A stretch of DNA of 64,000 bases from Candidatus Zixiibacteriota bacterium (lineage in GTDB: Bacteria; Zixibacteria; MSB-5A5; GN15; FEB-12), in assembly GCA_019038695.1 (NCBI GenBank), contig JAHOYZ010000015.1, positions 41,859-105,858 of the forward strand, read 5' to 3'. The position numbers and the translations under genes were made by a program. Shown here piece after piece: positions 1 to 9,076 of this stretch (the stretch's first letter is position 1; each line of letters opens with the position of its first letter). The notes beneath the pieces were generated by a model. The model searched no databases, was not told the origin of the DNA, and saw only the letters and a list, made by a program, of their open reading frames with translations.

Positions 1-2042
1 TACGTGGTCCCGAGCGGGTCGAGTAAGAAGTTTACGGTCACAGCTGAAATGACTGTGATCTCATAAATGATGTCCTCACCACCGTCATAGCTGCCCAAGC
101 AAGTGGCATCATAGTCGTCAAGCATACCACAGGTAGTCTGACCAATATCAGACCACTTCCCACCCGGGAGGTCGACCTTGATCGGATTCGCACAGTTGGC
201 ACCTTCAGGTACTTCACCCATTGGCTCAATAATAATATCGAGGTCGGGGATACAGTCAGGTGACGGCCAGGTATCTACGATGATATAGTAGGTTCCTGCC
301 ACCAGGCTAAGAGAATTTATAGTGTGCGGATCGGAGCCGCTATTGGTGCTGGAACCAATACAAGTACCACCGTCATCCGGGCAACCATTAGAAATGGCAA
401 TACCGGAATAGGTCGTACCCTTAGGATCGAGGGTGATTTTGACATCCATGGCGTCGGCCACGTTAAGCTCAACGATCAGGTCTTCACCACCATCGTAGTA
501 ATCCAGGCAGGTCGCATCGTAGTTATTCGACCGGCCACAGGTGTACTGATTAGCGATGGTGTAAGGCAGATCGCCAGACCCAATACTGACCACGAACGGG
601 TCGTTGCAGTTGTCGCCAGGCTCGGGTGGCGGGCATTCTGAGACATCCAGTGTGAACTGGAAAGGGCTCCCGATAGAGTTGCAATCGGCGTCACCAATGA
701 AAACAGGGATATAGTAGGTTGCCGGACCAGGCAAATTATCCCAATAAAGCTTCGGCTGGGTCACTCCTTCACAGTCGAGCCACTCAATGTTATCCCTTAG
801 GATATAGTTCTCGCAGTCGCCACAGGCAGTGTAGACAATCGCGCCAATACACTGTATCTCATATGGACTTCCGCAATAGTCGATCACGACGTCATTGCAC
901 TCATTTGGAGCATCGAACTTGTACCAGACGGCATTCCAGTCCAGAACACCCGGGCAGTCAATAGTCGCCCCTTCAGTTGTTCCGCTGACCGTAGTCGGGA
1001 ACGGTGAGGAAATCAACTCAGCGTTGACGCACTCGTCATTATCACCGGCAACTGGACAGGGATCAGCGGTGCAGTCAAGACCTTCGAACCAGCTATATCC
1101 ACCCAATCCTTCACAATCCAGTTCGGTTACATCTTCGCATGACGGAGCTGACGGGTCGCCGTAGCAGCAACGCCCTACTGGATATTCTTCATCGTCTATA
1201 GAAATCATGTCAACTGAAAACTGAGCGCCATCATAGCCGTAATACCTGAAGGCTATCTTCACGGTGCTTTCTGTTGAGTAGGCTGACAGATCAATGGTTT
1301 CCTCATACCATGTCCAGTCTACAAACTCGCCGGCATCTTCTTCACACCACAACTTAGTTGTGAAGTTGGCACCACCGTCGGTCGATATCCAGGCTTCCAT
1401 GTCATAGTTGTCATAGTCGCCGTTAGACCAGTAGTAGCTACCCAACCAGGCAAACTTCAGCTTCCAGTTGGTCTTCCCTGTCAGGTCCATAACCGGGCTG
1501 ATCAGCCACTCGTCCTGAGTGCTGGTATATGTTTCGTCATAGTAACAGGAAGTGTTGTAGGCGCCTTCGTAGGGGTTGTAGTCGTCGATCTCAAACGTGT
1601 AAGGGTTGTTCACAACTGCAGTCCAGTCGGCTGGAGGAACTACCCCACCCTCAAAACCTTCCAATAAAATCTCGTATTTAGGGTTTTGAGCCGGCATTAC
1701 CGGCTGAATTCTGAACGGATTTACCTTGAGGTTTTCCTGAACCGCAGGTCTGCTGGCTGTCGCCAGCTTTGGTTGGTCGTTCGCAGCATGCTGAGCCTCT
1801 TCTTCTTCTGCTGCTGCTTCTTCGGCAGCGATCTTGGCTGCGATTTCTTCTTCTAAAGCCCACTTAGCGGCCACATCAGGGTGAATCGGAGCCTGATCTG
1901 CGGTGCTGCGGAGAGCGTTTATTTGAGCCTGAGTTTCAGCTTTCTCCTGTTCCGGAGTACTGTCGCTAAATGCGATCGCTCCCAGGACCAGGACGGAAAG
2001 TGCGATTACGAGAATCTGAATCCGCTTTCTCCAAGTTTGCAT
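1..2042 (-). CDS. Large secreted multi-module protein (choice-of-anchor J plus repeated beta modules), 3' end beyond window
   Basis: The frame is open from ATG 2042 to the window edge, so 680 codons are visible and the C-terminus is missing. GAGAGG lies about six bases before the ATG. Residues 1-26 form a signal peptide (MQTWRKR, then a hydrophobic run). Next comes an Ala/Glu-rich, probably helical stretch (about 62-90). Residues 122-285 look like a cleaved-adhesin/choice-of-anchor J beta-sandwich (FEGG, PADW, WLISPVMDL). A Cys-rich module with GRCCYGD starts near 289. Pre-peptidase-like modules start near 335, 475 and 609; the last two share YDATC, YDGGED and LDP-GTT and are clearly duplicated. 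No catalytic motif is visible. A cell-surface or secreted structural/adhesive role is inference; the missing end could carry a dockerin or sorting domain like those elsewhere in the window. Confidence 0.85.
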   Translation of the reverse strand, partial: MQTWRKRIQILVIALSVLVLGAIAFSDSTPEQEKAETQAQINALRSTADQAPIHPDVAAKWALEEEIAAKIAAEEAAAEEEEAQHAANDQPKLATASRPAVQENLKVNPFRIQPVMPAQNPKYEILLEGFEGGVVPPADWTAVVNNPYTFEIDDYNPYEGAYNTSCYYDETYTSTQDEWLISPVMDLTGKTNWKLKFAWLGSYYWSNGDYDNYDMEAWISTDGGANFTTKLWCEEDAGEFVDWTWYEETIDLSAYSTESTVKIAFRYYGYDGAQFSVDMISIDDEEYPVGRCCYGDPSAPSCEDVTELDCEGLGGYSWFEGLDCTADPCPVAGDNDECVNAELISSPFPTTVSGTTEGATIDCPGVLDWNAVWYKFDAPNECNDVVIDYCGSPYEIQCIGAIVYTACGDCENYILRDNIEWLDCEGVTQPKLYWDNLPGPATYYIPVFIGDADCNSIGSPFQFTLDVSECPPPEPGDNCNDPFVVSIGSGDLPYTIANQYTCGRSNNYDATCLDYYDGGEDLIVELNVADAMDVKITLDPKGTTYSGIAISNGCPDDGGTCIGSSTNSGSDPHTINSLSLVAGTYYIIVDTWPSPDCIPDLDIIIEPMGEVPEGANCANPIKVDLPGGKWSDIGQTTCGMLDDYDATCLGSYDGGEDIIYEITVISAVTVNFLLDPLGTT

Positions 2043-2458
2043 AACATACCTCTCTCAAAAGTACGGAAAGTTACTTTCTTCAGAAAATATCACAGGTCGT
2101 CCCTACTGATATCTTCAACGGACTACCTAAGGCTATCCTCCTTTCTCTTTATTAGACGGTCGTGGATATTGTGGTAAGGCAGAAAAAAATCTTATGGACC
2201 ATCAACAAATTTTCAAAGAAAATATTTCGACTGCGATAAACCATTGGTCTCCCAGGTGTAACCCAAAACGAGGATGGTTTTTCAGACACGACCGCAACAA
2301 GAAAGAGATGTATGCTTGGCTAATAGAAAATAATACTATAATGTAGAGGATGTCAAGGGAAATGTGGAATAGTACGATCCACGATCGGGGGACATCCGAC
2401 CGATAAAAACGGCTTCACTCCCCGGCTGTGGGTTTGTCGCTGATGATTCCGGACAGTC
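2043..2458. other. Intergenic stretch upstream of the secreted protein
   Basis: This 416-base gap separates the end of the ABC ATPase gene from the start of the secreted protein; both read leftward. It holds a candidate promoter at 2189-2216 (minus strand), which would give a leader of about 140 bases. A Shine-Dalgarno-like AAAGGAGG occurs in that leader near 2140-2147, but I see no convincing small reading frame behind it. No RNA gene, riboswitch or strong terminator is recognisable. Confidence 0.6.
2189..2216 (-). promoter_or_regulatory. Candidate sigma-70 promoter for the secreted protein
   Basis: On the minus strand TTGAAA (2211-2216) is separated by 16 bases from TAAGAT (2189-2194). It is the best-spaced -35/-10 pair in the gap and points at the secreted protein starting at 2042. 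Matched by eye only. Confidence 0.4.
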
Positions 2459-3511
2459 TCAGCGAGGATTTATTGCTTGTCCACTATTCGGATCAAACAG
2501 GAGAGCTTCTTCCCATTCGAGATTCAGTCTGACTTTTGATCCTACCTGAAGTGGTTCATCGATCTTGGAAACGGTCAACCGACAGTCGGCCAGCTCGATC
2601 GTAACAATATGTTGATCCCCAAGGTACTCCGATTCGATTACCGTCGCCAGATGTTCTCCTCCGTCCTTCACATTAATAAGATCAGGTCGGATTCCTACCA
2701 GCACCTCCGATTGAGTAACCGGCATCGGCAACTTTATTAGTTCGATTCCAAACGGAGCCAGAACAGCGCCATCGACCCGCGCTCGCACGATATTGATCCG
2801 TGGAAAGCCGAGAACGGTTGCCACAAAGACATTGATCGGTCGATTGTAAAGTGTCTCGGGACTACCGATCTGCAATAGTTCTCCGTCTTTGAGAACAGCA
2901 ATCCGGTCGGCCATAGTGAGTGCTTCGGCCTGATCGTGTGTGACATGGATAGTGGTCGTCTTGAGATTTTTCTGAAGGCTGACTATTTCCCGGCGCATTC
3001 GACCACGAAGATCGGCATCCAGATTGGACAGGGGTTCATCGAGCATGAACAGGTCCGGCTGTCGAATAATGGCACGCCCCAGAGCAACTCGTTGGCGCTG
3101 ACCACCTGATAACTCATTTGGTCGCACTTTCAGTTTATCCAACATACCCAGCAGTTCCGCAATTTCCCGTACTTTCTGTTCTATCTCAGCGCGTTTGAGG
3201 CCGGCAATCTTCAGCGGGAAAGCCAGATTCTTCTCGACTGTCATGTGTGGATATAGACAGTAATTTTGAAACACCATCGCTACCCCACGATCGCGAGGTT
3301 GTAGTTGGTCAATACGTTTGTCACCTACATAGATCGCCCCGCGATCAAGTTCCTCAAGCCCGGCTATCAGGCGCAGCAAAGTCGATTTGCCACACCCCGA
3401 AGGACCGAGTACTACCAATAACTCTCCCTCCTCCAACGATAGAGATACATCATGGAGCACTTCCACGTCGCCAAATTTCTTAGATACATTTTCTAATCTG
3501 AGCCCAGGCAT
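2459..3511 (-). CDS. ABC transporter ATP-binding subunit, MalK/UgpC sugar-transporter type
   Basis: This 350-residue protein is an importer-type ATPase with a C-terminal TOBE/regulatory region. Walker A GPSGCGKST is at 36-44, the Q-loop is in VFQNY near 81-84, the signature LSGGQ is at 134-138, Walker B LFMLDEP at 154-160, and the H-loop follows in HVTHD. Residues from about 235 on match the OB-fold TOBE region of CUT1-type sugar importers (MalK, UgpC, MsmK). No permease or binding protein lies nearby, so it is an orphan that may serve a transporter encoded elsewhere. Its ATG abuts the recF stop codon without a gap, so it is probably co-transcribed with dnaA-dnaN-recF, an unusual place for a transporter ATPase. 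The substrate is unknown. Confidence 0.85.
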   Translation of the reverse strand: MPGLRLENVSKKFGDVEVLHDVSLSLEEGELLVVLGPSGCGKSTLLRLIAGLEELDRGAIYVGDKRIDQLQPRDRGVAMVFQNYCLYPHMTVEKNLAFPLKIAGLKRAEIEQKVREIAELLGMLDKLKVRPNELSGGQRQRVALGRAIIRQPDLFMLDEPLSNLDADLRGRMRREIVSLQKNLKTTTIHVTHDQAEALTMADRIAVLKDGELLQIGSPETLYNRPINVFVATVLGFPRINIVRARVDGAVLAPFGIELIKLPMPVTQSEVLVGIRPDLINVKDGGEHLATVIESEYLGDQHIVTIELADCRLTVSKIDEPLQVGSKVRLNLEWEEALLFDPNSGQAINPR

Positions 3512-4606
3512 CTACCCCATCTCCACTATTTCGCCGTTCCGTAATTGGAACCGAGTGCCTTGTCCTCGAATTGCTTCCGGCGGATCCACTGCGGTGGTAA
3601 GAAAAAGCTGTCCAAAATCCGTTAATAGCTCCACCAGGGCATTTGTTCGATCCGAGTCAAGCTCGCTGAAGATCTCATCCAACAGAAGTACGGGAACGTC
3701 CTGTCTTTTCTGCCGCAGTAGATGATACACTGCTAGTTTCATGGCTATCGCCGCCGTGCGTGACTCCCCCTGCGAGGCATGAGTGCGGGCCGGTTGGTCA
3801 GCAATTGTCACGTATAGATCATCACGGTGCGGCCCCACCATAGCAGCTCTCATAATAGTCTCACGCTCGCGGTACTCCTGGAGCCGTGATTCAAAGCGGT
3901 TCGATAACTCGTTAGTCTCCATTTCTTCAGGCTGCTTCCCTCCACAGATCGAAGATCGGTATTCAAGCTTCAGTAGTCCGCCACTCGCTATTCGGCTGTA
4001 GTAATCGGCTGTCATTTCATCCATTGTACGCAAAAACTGATTGCGGGTCTGGGTAATAACCGCTCCTAACGGCACCAGCAGGACATTGAATGGGCCGGGG
4101 TCCTGTTCTTTTCTCAGGGCTGCGTTCTTTTGAGCCAGGACTCGCTGATAGTCAATAAGTCGCGCCAGGTATTCTCGGGAAAGTTGTGAAAGGTAGGTAT
4201 CTAAAAATGTCCGTCGCACACTCGGAGAACCAGTGATAATCGTTCCGTCTTCTGGTCCGGCTGAGACCACGCAGTGTTTACCAAACAAGTCTGATACTCG
4301 CGCGGATGCGTTATTGATCGTGATCTTCTTCCCCGTACCCCGTTGATAGGCTACACTACAGCGATGGGTATCTTCCTCGCGCCGGATAGAGCCCTCTACA
4401 CGGTAAACATCACTTCGTGTAGATATCATAACTGCATCCTGAGCGCTGCGGTGTGATCGCCCCAGACAAAGCAGGAATATACTCTCAAGAAGATTGGTCT
4501 TGCCGGATCCGTTCTGGCCGTACAGAACGTTGATACCGACATCGGGCTGTAGCTTAAGGGAAGAGAAGTTTCTAAACGTGGTTAGTTTCGACGATTCAAT
4601 AATCAT
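3512..4606 (-). CDS. recF: DNA replication and repair protein RecF
   Basis: RecF is an SMC/ABC-like ATPase that helps load RecA at gapped DNA. The 364-residue length is normal. Walker A GQNGSGKTN is at 30-38, preceded by the family-typical FRNF. An ABC-like signature appears in SQGESRTAAIA, and Walker B in LLLDEIFSELD near residue 305 is followed by the D-loop. It lies downstream of dnaN in the classical dnaA-dnaN-recF order, with a 115-base gap to dnaN. The usual next gene gyrB is absent and is replaced by a transporter ATPase. Confidence 0.95.
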   Translation of the reverse strand: MIIESSKLTTFRNFSSLKLQPDVGINVLYGQNGSGKTNLLESIFLLCLGRSHRSAQDAVMISTRSDVYRVEGSIRREEDTHRCSVAYQRGTGKKITINNASARVSDLFGKHCVVSAGPEDGTIITGSPSVRRTFLDTYLSQLSREYLARLIDYQRVLAQKNAALRKEQDPGPFNVLLVPLGAVITQTRNQFLRTMDEMTADYYSRIASGGLLKLEYRSSICGGKQPEEMETNELSNRFESRLQEYRERETIMRAAMVGPHRDDLYVTIADQPARTHASQGESRTAAIAMKLAVYHLLRQKRQDVPVLLLDEIFSELDSDRTNALVELLTDFGQLFLTTAVDPPEAIRGQGTRFQLRNGEIVEMG

Positions 4607-4721
4607 AGATTGGTGTGTAAAAAGTGGCAGATTGTTACATCAGCCATAAATATCCAATCCATAGTCATGCTGTTTGGCGATTGAATAATGTAGCCACTGT
4701 CATTGCTTGTTCAACAACTCG

Positions 4722-5834
4722 CTAGTCCGCCAATCGCAACGGCATCACGAGGCAGAGATAGTTCTCTTTCGTCACTTCAGTATTATAAACCAAACCAGCC
4801 GATACGGCTGAGGATAGCTCAAAGACAACATCGCTACTATCAATCTTCCCCAGCACTTCGATTATGTAATTGGCGTTGTATCCAAGCTCAACAGCTTCAC
4901 CATTATAATCACACTCCAACGTTTCCTTGCCCTCACCTCCCACGTCAGCATTAGTTGTTGAGAGTGTGAGCGTGTTGTTCTTGATACTGAATTTTACCTG
5001 GTGCGTCAGGGTGTTGGATAGTATCGAGACCCGCCGAACCGCCGAAGCCAGCTCGTCGCGAGCAATCACCATCTTCTTATCATTGTCTAAAGGAATGACT
5101 TGCTCAAAATTAGGATAAGGCCCTTCCAATAACCGTGAGGTTAGAATCATATCGCCAAGATTAAAGATTATATTATTCTCACCGAAGACAATACCAAGTT
5201 CCCGAGAATCATCACCAATAAGCTTTGGAATTAGATTAAGAACTTTTGGAGGGATAATGACATCGTCATACATCCCTTTTAATTTGGTATTAGCTGTGGA
5301 CATTTTAGCCAGGCGGTGACCGTCAGTGGCTACCATCTGCATCCGATCCCCTTTTGTCTGCCAAAGTATACCATTTAGGGCTGGACGAGTTTCATCATCA
5401 GAGCAGGCAAATGTTGTCTTTCGAACCATAGCCGCGAAATCAGCGGCATTGATGCCAATTTCTTTCTTTGTATTGATCGCAGGAAGTTTCGGAAAATCCT
5501 CAGGTGGGACAGTGGCTATCTTGTAAGACCCATTCGGAACTTTCAGTTCAATGCGCTGGCCACTCGATTCTACTGTAATCTCAGACTCCGGCAACTCTCG
5601 GATTATCTCAAAGAGTATTTTTGCTGGTAACGCAATTGAACCCTTCTTGGTAACCTTGGCATCCATTGTGGCGGTAATTGAGATATCGAGGTCAGTAGCT
5701 GATATCTTCAGTTTGTTATCAAGTGCTTCAATCAGAATATTCGTTAGAATAGGTAGAGTTGATTTGGCTGGTACTACCTGGAGAATGTTCTGCAGGTAAT
5801 TTCCGAGTCTTGACTTTGGTAAAGTGAATTTCAT
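4722..5834 (-). CDS. dnaN: DNA polymerase III beta subunit (sliding clamp)
   Basis: The beta clamp encircles DNA and tethers the replicative polymerase and other clamp clients. From ATG 5834 the protein has 370 residues, normal for the family, and starts MKFTLPKS as beta clamps typically do. A GTG ten codons upstream (5864) stays in frame but would add an untypical tail. Three clamp folds can be followed, with LPILTNILIEA, the central FACSDDETRPALNGI and the C-terminal CLVMPLRL, which ends in the canonical VMPxR/L motif. It is followed by recF and preceded by dnaA. Confidence 0.95.
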   Translation of the reverse strand: MKFTLPKSRLGNYLQNILQVVPAKSTLPILTNILIEALDNKLKISATDLDISITATMDAKVTKKGSIALPAKILFEIIRELPESEITVESSGQRIELKVPNGSYKIATVPPEDFPKLPAINTKKEIGINAADFAAMVRKTTFACSDDETRPALNGILWQTKGDRMQMVATDGHRLAKMSTANTKLKGMYDDVIIPPKVLNLIPKLIGDDSRELGIVFGENNIIFNLGDMILTSRLLEGPYPNFEQVIPLDNDKKMVIARDELASAVRRVSILSNTLTHQVKFSIKNNTLTLSTTNADVGGEGKETLECDYNGEAVELGYNANYIIEVLGKIDSSDVVFELSSAVSAGLVYNTEVTKENYLCLVMPLRLAD

Positions 5835-6011
5835 CTGTGCGTTCTCTTGTGCTTTAGTTTCCACACACCTTCTATATTATTCATTCATCTATCTATATAA
5901 AAACAGTAATAGTAATCTCTGTTAGGATGTTAACAACAACACCTTATTGTCAAATATGGTATAATTATTCATTATCCCGCAATAGTTTAATAGTCTGCAA
6001 CTGACCCGAAG

Positions 6012-6114
6012 TTATCCAAATTTTGTCACCAACCAACCAACAAATATGATAACTTCCCCACACTAACAGCACCTTCCACAAACTCCTATCTATTATCCAC
6101 AACAATTATCCACC
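6012..6114. promoter_or_regulatory. DnaA boxes in the dnaA-dnaN spacer
   Basis: An exact consensus box TTATCCACA lies at 6093-6101, followed 13 bases on by TTATCCACC (6106-6114), with a weaker TTATCCAAA at 6012-6020. The surrounding spacer (5835-6120) is visibly AT-rich. All boxes face the same way. Together with the boxes upstream of dnaA this suggests a replication origin split around dnaA, or DnaA control of dnaN. Confidence 0.6.
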
Positions 6115-6120
6115 TTAATG

Positions 6121-7488
6121 TTAATACAAAAGGGAGGCGGATATTTTGTCAATTTTCTCTCTCAGGCTGGGGTCAGCCGACATCTTTTTTGAGATAATAT
6201 CACAAGCATGAATCACTGTAGAATGATCGCGGCCTCCAAAGGCGGCTCCAATCAATTTAAGCGAATTACTGGTCAGTGAACGCGATAAATACATTGCCAC
6301 ATGTCGGGCTATAACCACATCAGAAGTTTTCTTTTTCGCTTTCATGAGTTCGGGATCAAGCCCGAAGATCTCTGCTGATTTCCTTTGAATAGCCTCAATA
6401 TCAACCTCTTTTTTCTGAGAAACCAGCATATCACTCAATACTCGCTTGGTTAACTCAAGATCGGGAGGCTCATTTTTCAATGAAGCATAAGCCAGCAATC
6501 TAATAAGAGCACCCTCAAGTTCACGAATGTTTGTAGAAATCTTGTCGGCTATATACCTCACCGCGTTATCCGGAAGAGTGACGCCATCGGATTCGAGCTT
6601 TTTGTACAGAATAGCGGTTCTGTTTTCGAGATCGGGTGCCTGTAGATCAGTTACCAATCCCCAGGAGAATCGCGACAGCAGCCGCTCCTCTAACCCCTTA
6701 ATATCCCGCGGAGGACGATCAGATGAAAGAATGATCTGTTTTCCCTGGTGATGCAGAGTGTTGAAAGTATGAAAAAACTGTTCCTGAGTCGATTCCTTGC
6801 CGGTAAAGAACTGGATATCATCGATAATCAGAACATCGACATCACGGTACGCCTTTGTAAAAGCCGAGATAGAGCGATCTGAAATGGAAGCAATGAAATC
6901 TGATGTGAACTTCTCGGAAGTGGCGTACATTACCCGTCGCGATGAAAAGGTATCAATGATTGTATTGCCAATCGCCTGCACGATGTGGGTTTTCCCAAGA
7001 CCGGTCCCGCCATAAATATAGAGTGGATTATACTTGGTAAGACCAGGTGCTTCTGCAACAGCCATAGCTGCAGCGCAGGCGAAATTGTTGAAATCGCCCA
7101 CAACCAGGGAATCGAAATCGTATTTCCGGTTGAGATTGTGCCGATGCGTCTGGCTTGGTTGGAGAGTCTTGACGGCTCTCTGGTTGGAGAAATCAAGATC
7201 GGTCTGTTTGATATCTGCAGTGCCGATTTCCGAAATAACGTACACGACGTCGTATTCGTGTCCAAGCACTTCCCGAAAGGCTTCATTGATAACGTCGGAG
7301 AAATGCCCTTTGACCCAGTCCGCAACGAACTGGTTTGGTACGGTTAATCTAAACTCGCTATTTCCATTGGTCTCACCACGGATCGACTTCATCCATGTGT
7401 TGAATGACTGTTCCTTCACACGTCGAGAAATGTAGTGAAGGCAGTCCTGCCATTGCTGTGAGTTCCTCACAGGCTCCTGTTGAATCAT
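6121..7488 (-). CDS. dnaA: Chromosomal replication initiator DnaA
   Basis: DnaA binds DnaA boxes and opens the origin. The 455 residues show the four-domain plan: domain I around WQDCLHYISRRVKEQSFNTW, a linker, the AAA+ domain with Walker A GGTGLGKTH and Walker B VLIIDDIQF, and the C-terminal DNA-binding domain with the signature GRDHSTVIHACDII. The ATG at 7488 has GGGGGA six bases upstream. Consensus DnaA boxes lie immediately upstream (7504-7600), which is expected for autoregulation. It heads a leftward dnaA-dnaN-recF cluster. Confidence 0.97.
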   Translation of the reverse strand: MIQQEPVRNSQQWQDCLHYISRRVKEQSFNTWMKSIRGETNGNSEFRLTVPNQFVADWVKGHFSDVINEAFREVLGHEYDVVYVISEIGTADIKQTDLDFSNQRAVKTLQPSQTHRHNLNRKYDFDSLVVGDFNNFACAAAMAVAEAPGLTKYNPLYIYGGTGLGKTHIVQAIGNTIIDTFSSRRVMYATSEKFTSDFIASISDRSISAFTKAYRDVDVLIIDDIQFFTGKESTQEQFFHTFNTLHHQGKQIILSSDRPPRDIKGLEERLLSRFSWGLVTDLQAPDLENRTAILYKKLESDGVTLPDNAVRYIADKISTNIRELEGALIRLLAYASLKNEPPDLELTKRVLSDMLVSQKKEVDIEAIQRKSAEIFGLDPELMKAKKKTSDVVIARHVAMYLSRSLTSNSLKLIGAAFGGRDHSTVIHACDIISKKMSADPSLREKIDKISASLLY

Positions 7489-7503
7489 ACTGATCCCCCT
7501 CAG

Positions 7504-7600
7504 TTATTCACAGTCTATGGTTATCAGAGTCTGTTCTACCTCAGGCATTTGGGTATTCCATATGAACCCGGACGCAGTGTTATCAACAATTTTATCAACA
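7504..7600. promoter_or_regulatory. DnaA boxes upstream of dnaA
   Basis: A perfect TTATNCACA box is at 7504-7512 (TTATTCACA). Two identical TTATCAACA boxes start exactly 12 bases apart at 7580-7588 and 7592-7600, and a poor copy TTATCAGAG is at 7521-7529. All are on the plus strand. They suit both origin recognition and DnaA autorepression. Confidence 0.6.
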
Positions 7601-7819
7601 CTCTTCGAATGTCCTGAGGTACTATAAACCGGGCTTGGGTAACAACTTTGCATACTACTACTCTGAAGCTACCCACATTTTGTTAACACTTTGTAGTCTT
7701 ACTGCTCTCATGTTAATAGAAAAGGAATTTTGACCTCGTCGTCAAGCACGCTGGTGTATTAATAACAAAGATATCTGAACTGCTTGTTTGGTGGTCTCTT
7801 ATGGGGTTACTGCAGACTC

Positions 7820-7858
7820 TCCATTGGCGGTACATTATGATAGTGCACCGCCAATGGA
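7820..7858. repeat. Perfect 12-bp inverted repeat between mrp and the DnaA-box region
   Basis: TCCATTGGCGGT (7820-7831) is the exact reverse complement of ACCGCCAATGGA (7847-7858), with a 15-base spacer. It lies about 40 bases beyond the mrp stop codon and could be the mrp terminator. No T-tract follows on the minus strand, so a protein-binding palindrome or an origin-linked structure is equally possible. Confidence 0.6.
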
Positions 7859-7894
7859 AAACTCTACAATGCGAAGCCGTATAATGTCAGACGT

Positions 7895-8962
7895 TTATCG
7901 GCCATCCATAGCGGCAATCTGCTCAGCTATAGATTCGAAAAGTGATACTTCAGAGGAATCACCTTCCAGGGCTACCGGATTGCCGTTATCGCATCCTTCA
8001 CGGATTGATTTCCTGAGCGGGATTTCTGCCAGGAGGGGAACTCCCAATCGATTCGCCAGCTGTTTACCGCCATCTTTTCCGAAGATGTAATCGCGACCAC
8101 CATCAGTCTCGTAGTAGGCCATATTCTCAACAACGCCAATCACTTTCAGCTTGGTGCGGGTGGCTAGCTTAGCTACTCGTCCAGCCACATGTGTAGCCGT
8201 ATCCTGCGGTGTGGTTACTACCAGCAGTTCGGCTGAGGGTACAGCCTGGGCGATAGTAAGAGTCACATCACCGGTACCGGGGGGCAGATCCAGGAAGAGA
8301 TAGTCCAGTTCATCCCAGATCACATCGGTCAGGAATTGAGTGATCGCCTTGTGAAGCAAAGGACCCCGCCAGATGACCGGTTCGTCTTCATCGACAAAGA
8401 AACCCATCGAAACTACTTGCAGGTTATCACCCCGACGAAGAGGGACTATATTGTTGTCTATTGCCGTAGGAGTACCCATGACGCCGAGCATACGCGGAAT
8501 AGAAAAGCCATAAACATCGGCATCCAGAATGCCAACCTTCAATCCCTTGCGAGCCATAGCCGCTGCGAGGTTGGCCGCGACGGTGGATTTCCCTACGCCG
8601 CCTTTTCCGGATGAAACCGCGATAAAACGTTTGGCAAATTTTTCAATTGTTGGACCACTCCCGCCAGAAGCGGTTAATTTACCACCGAGCTTCTGACGGA
8701 GTTCCTCGCGTTGTTTGGGTCCCATCGAATCAAACTCGACCTTGACCTTTTTCACGCCCTCCAGCGCGCCAACGCCGTTTTCGATGTCATCGCTGATTTT
8801 CCTTTTCATGGGACAACCGGGAATGGTCAGGAGGACACCGACCGTCACGATGTCGCCTTCGATTGTGACATAGTCTATCATATCCAATTCGGTCAGAGGG
8901 CGACGGAGTTCGGGGTCGTCAATACCACCGAGAACCTTGAGAACATCTTCTTTAGTGGGCAT
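7895..8962 (-). CDS. mrp: Mrp/NBP35-family iron-sulfur carrier ATPase with N-terminal MIP18/DUF59 domain
   Basis: Members of this P-loop family carry and insert iron-sulfur clusters. The 355-residue protein has an N-terminal DUF59/MIP18 domain (about 1-90, with ELDMIDYV and PGCPMK) joined to a MinD/Mrp ATPase domain. The deviant Walker A is in SSGKGGVGKST, with DADVYGFSIP and LDLPPGTGDV following. The CxxC metal-binding motif that many Mrp proteins carry just after ENM is missing; the region here reads ENMAYYETDGG. AAGGA lies about ten bases before ATG 8962. It stands alone, leftward, upstream of the dnaA region. Confidence 0.9.
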   Translation of the reverse strand: MPTKEDVLKVLGGIDDPELRRPLTELDMIDYVTIEGDIVTVGVLLTIPGCPMKRKISDDIENGVGALEGVKKVKVEFDSMGPKQREELRQKLGGKLTASGGSGPTIEKFAKRFIAVSSGKGGVGKSTVAANLAAAMARKGLKVGILDADVYGFSIPRMLGVMGTPTAIDNNIVPLRRGDNLQVVSMGFFVDEDEPVIWRGPLLHKAITQFLTDVIWDELDYLFLDLPPGTGDVTLTIAQAVPSAELLVVTTPQDTATHVAGRVAKLATRTKLKVIGVVENMAYYETDGGRDYIFGKDGGKQLANRLGVPLLAEIPLRKSIREGCDNGNPVALEGDSSEVSLFESIAEQIAAMDGR

Positions 8963-9076
8963 CGCTTTGCTTTCCTTCTACACTGTTCCGAAGCCGGAAC
9001 CGGTTTTTTTCTTTGGGCCAATATATGCCACGATCCATGTAGGTAGAAGAACAATTTACAGCGGCAGAGGTTCCAT

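Larger units (their letters stand above)
7489..7894. other. AT-rich spacer between mrp and dnaA, candidate oriC
   Basis: This 406-base non-coding stretch lies upstream of dnaA. It contains several DnaA boxes near the dnaA end, AT-rich runs between about 7610 and 7770 that could serve as an unwinding element, and a long perfect inverted repeat near mrp (7820-7858). A dnaA promoter must also lie here. Origins commonly sit next to dnaA, so this is a reasonable oriC candidate, although gene orientation does not switch here. Confidence 0.5.
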
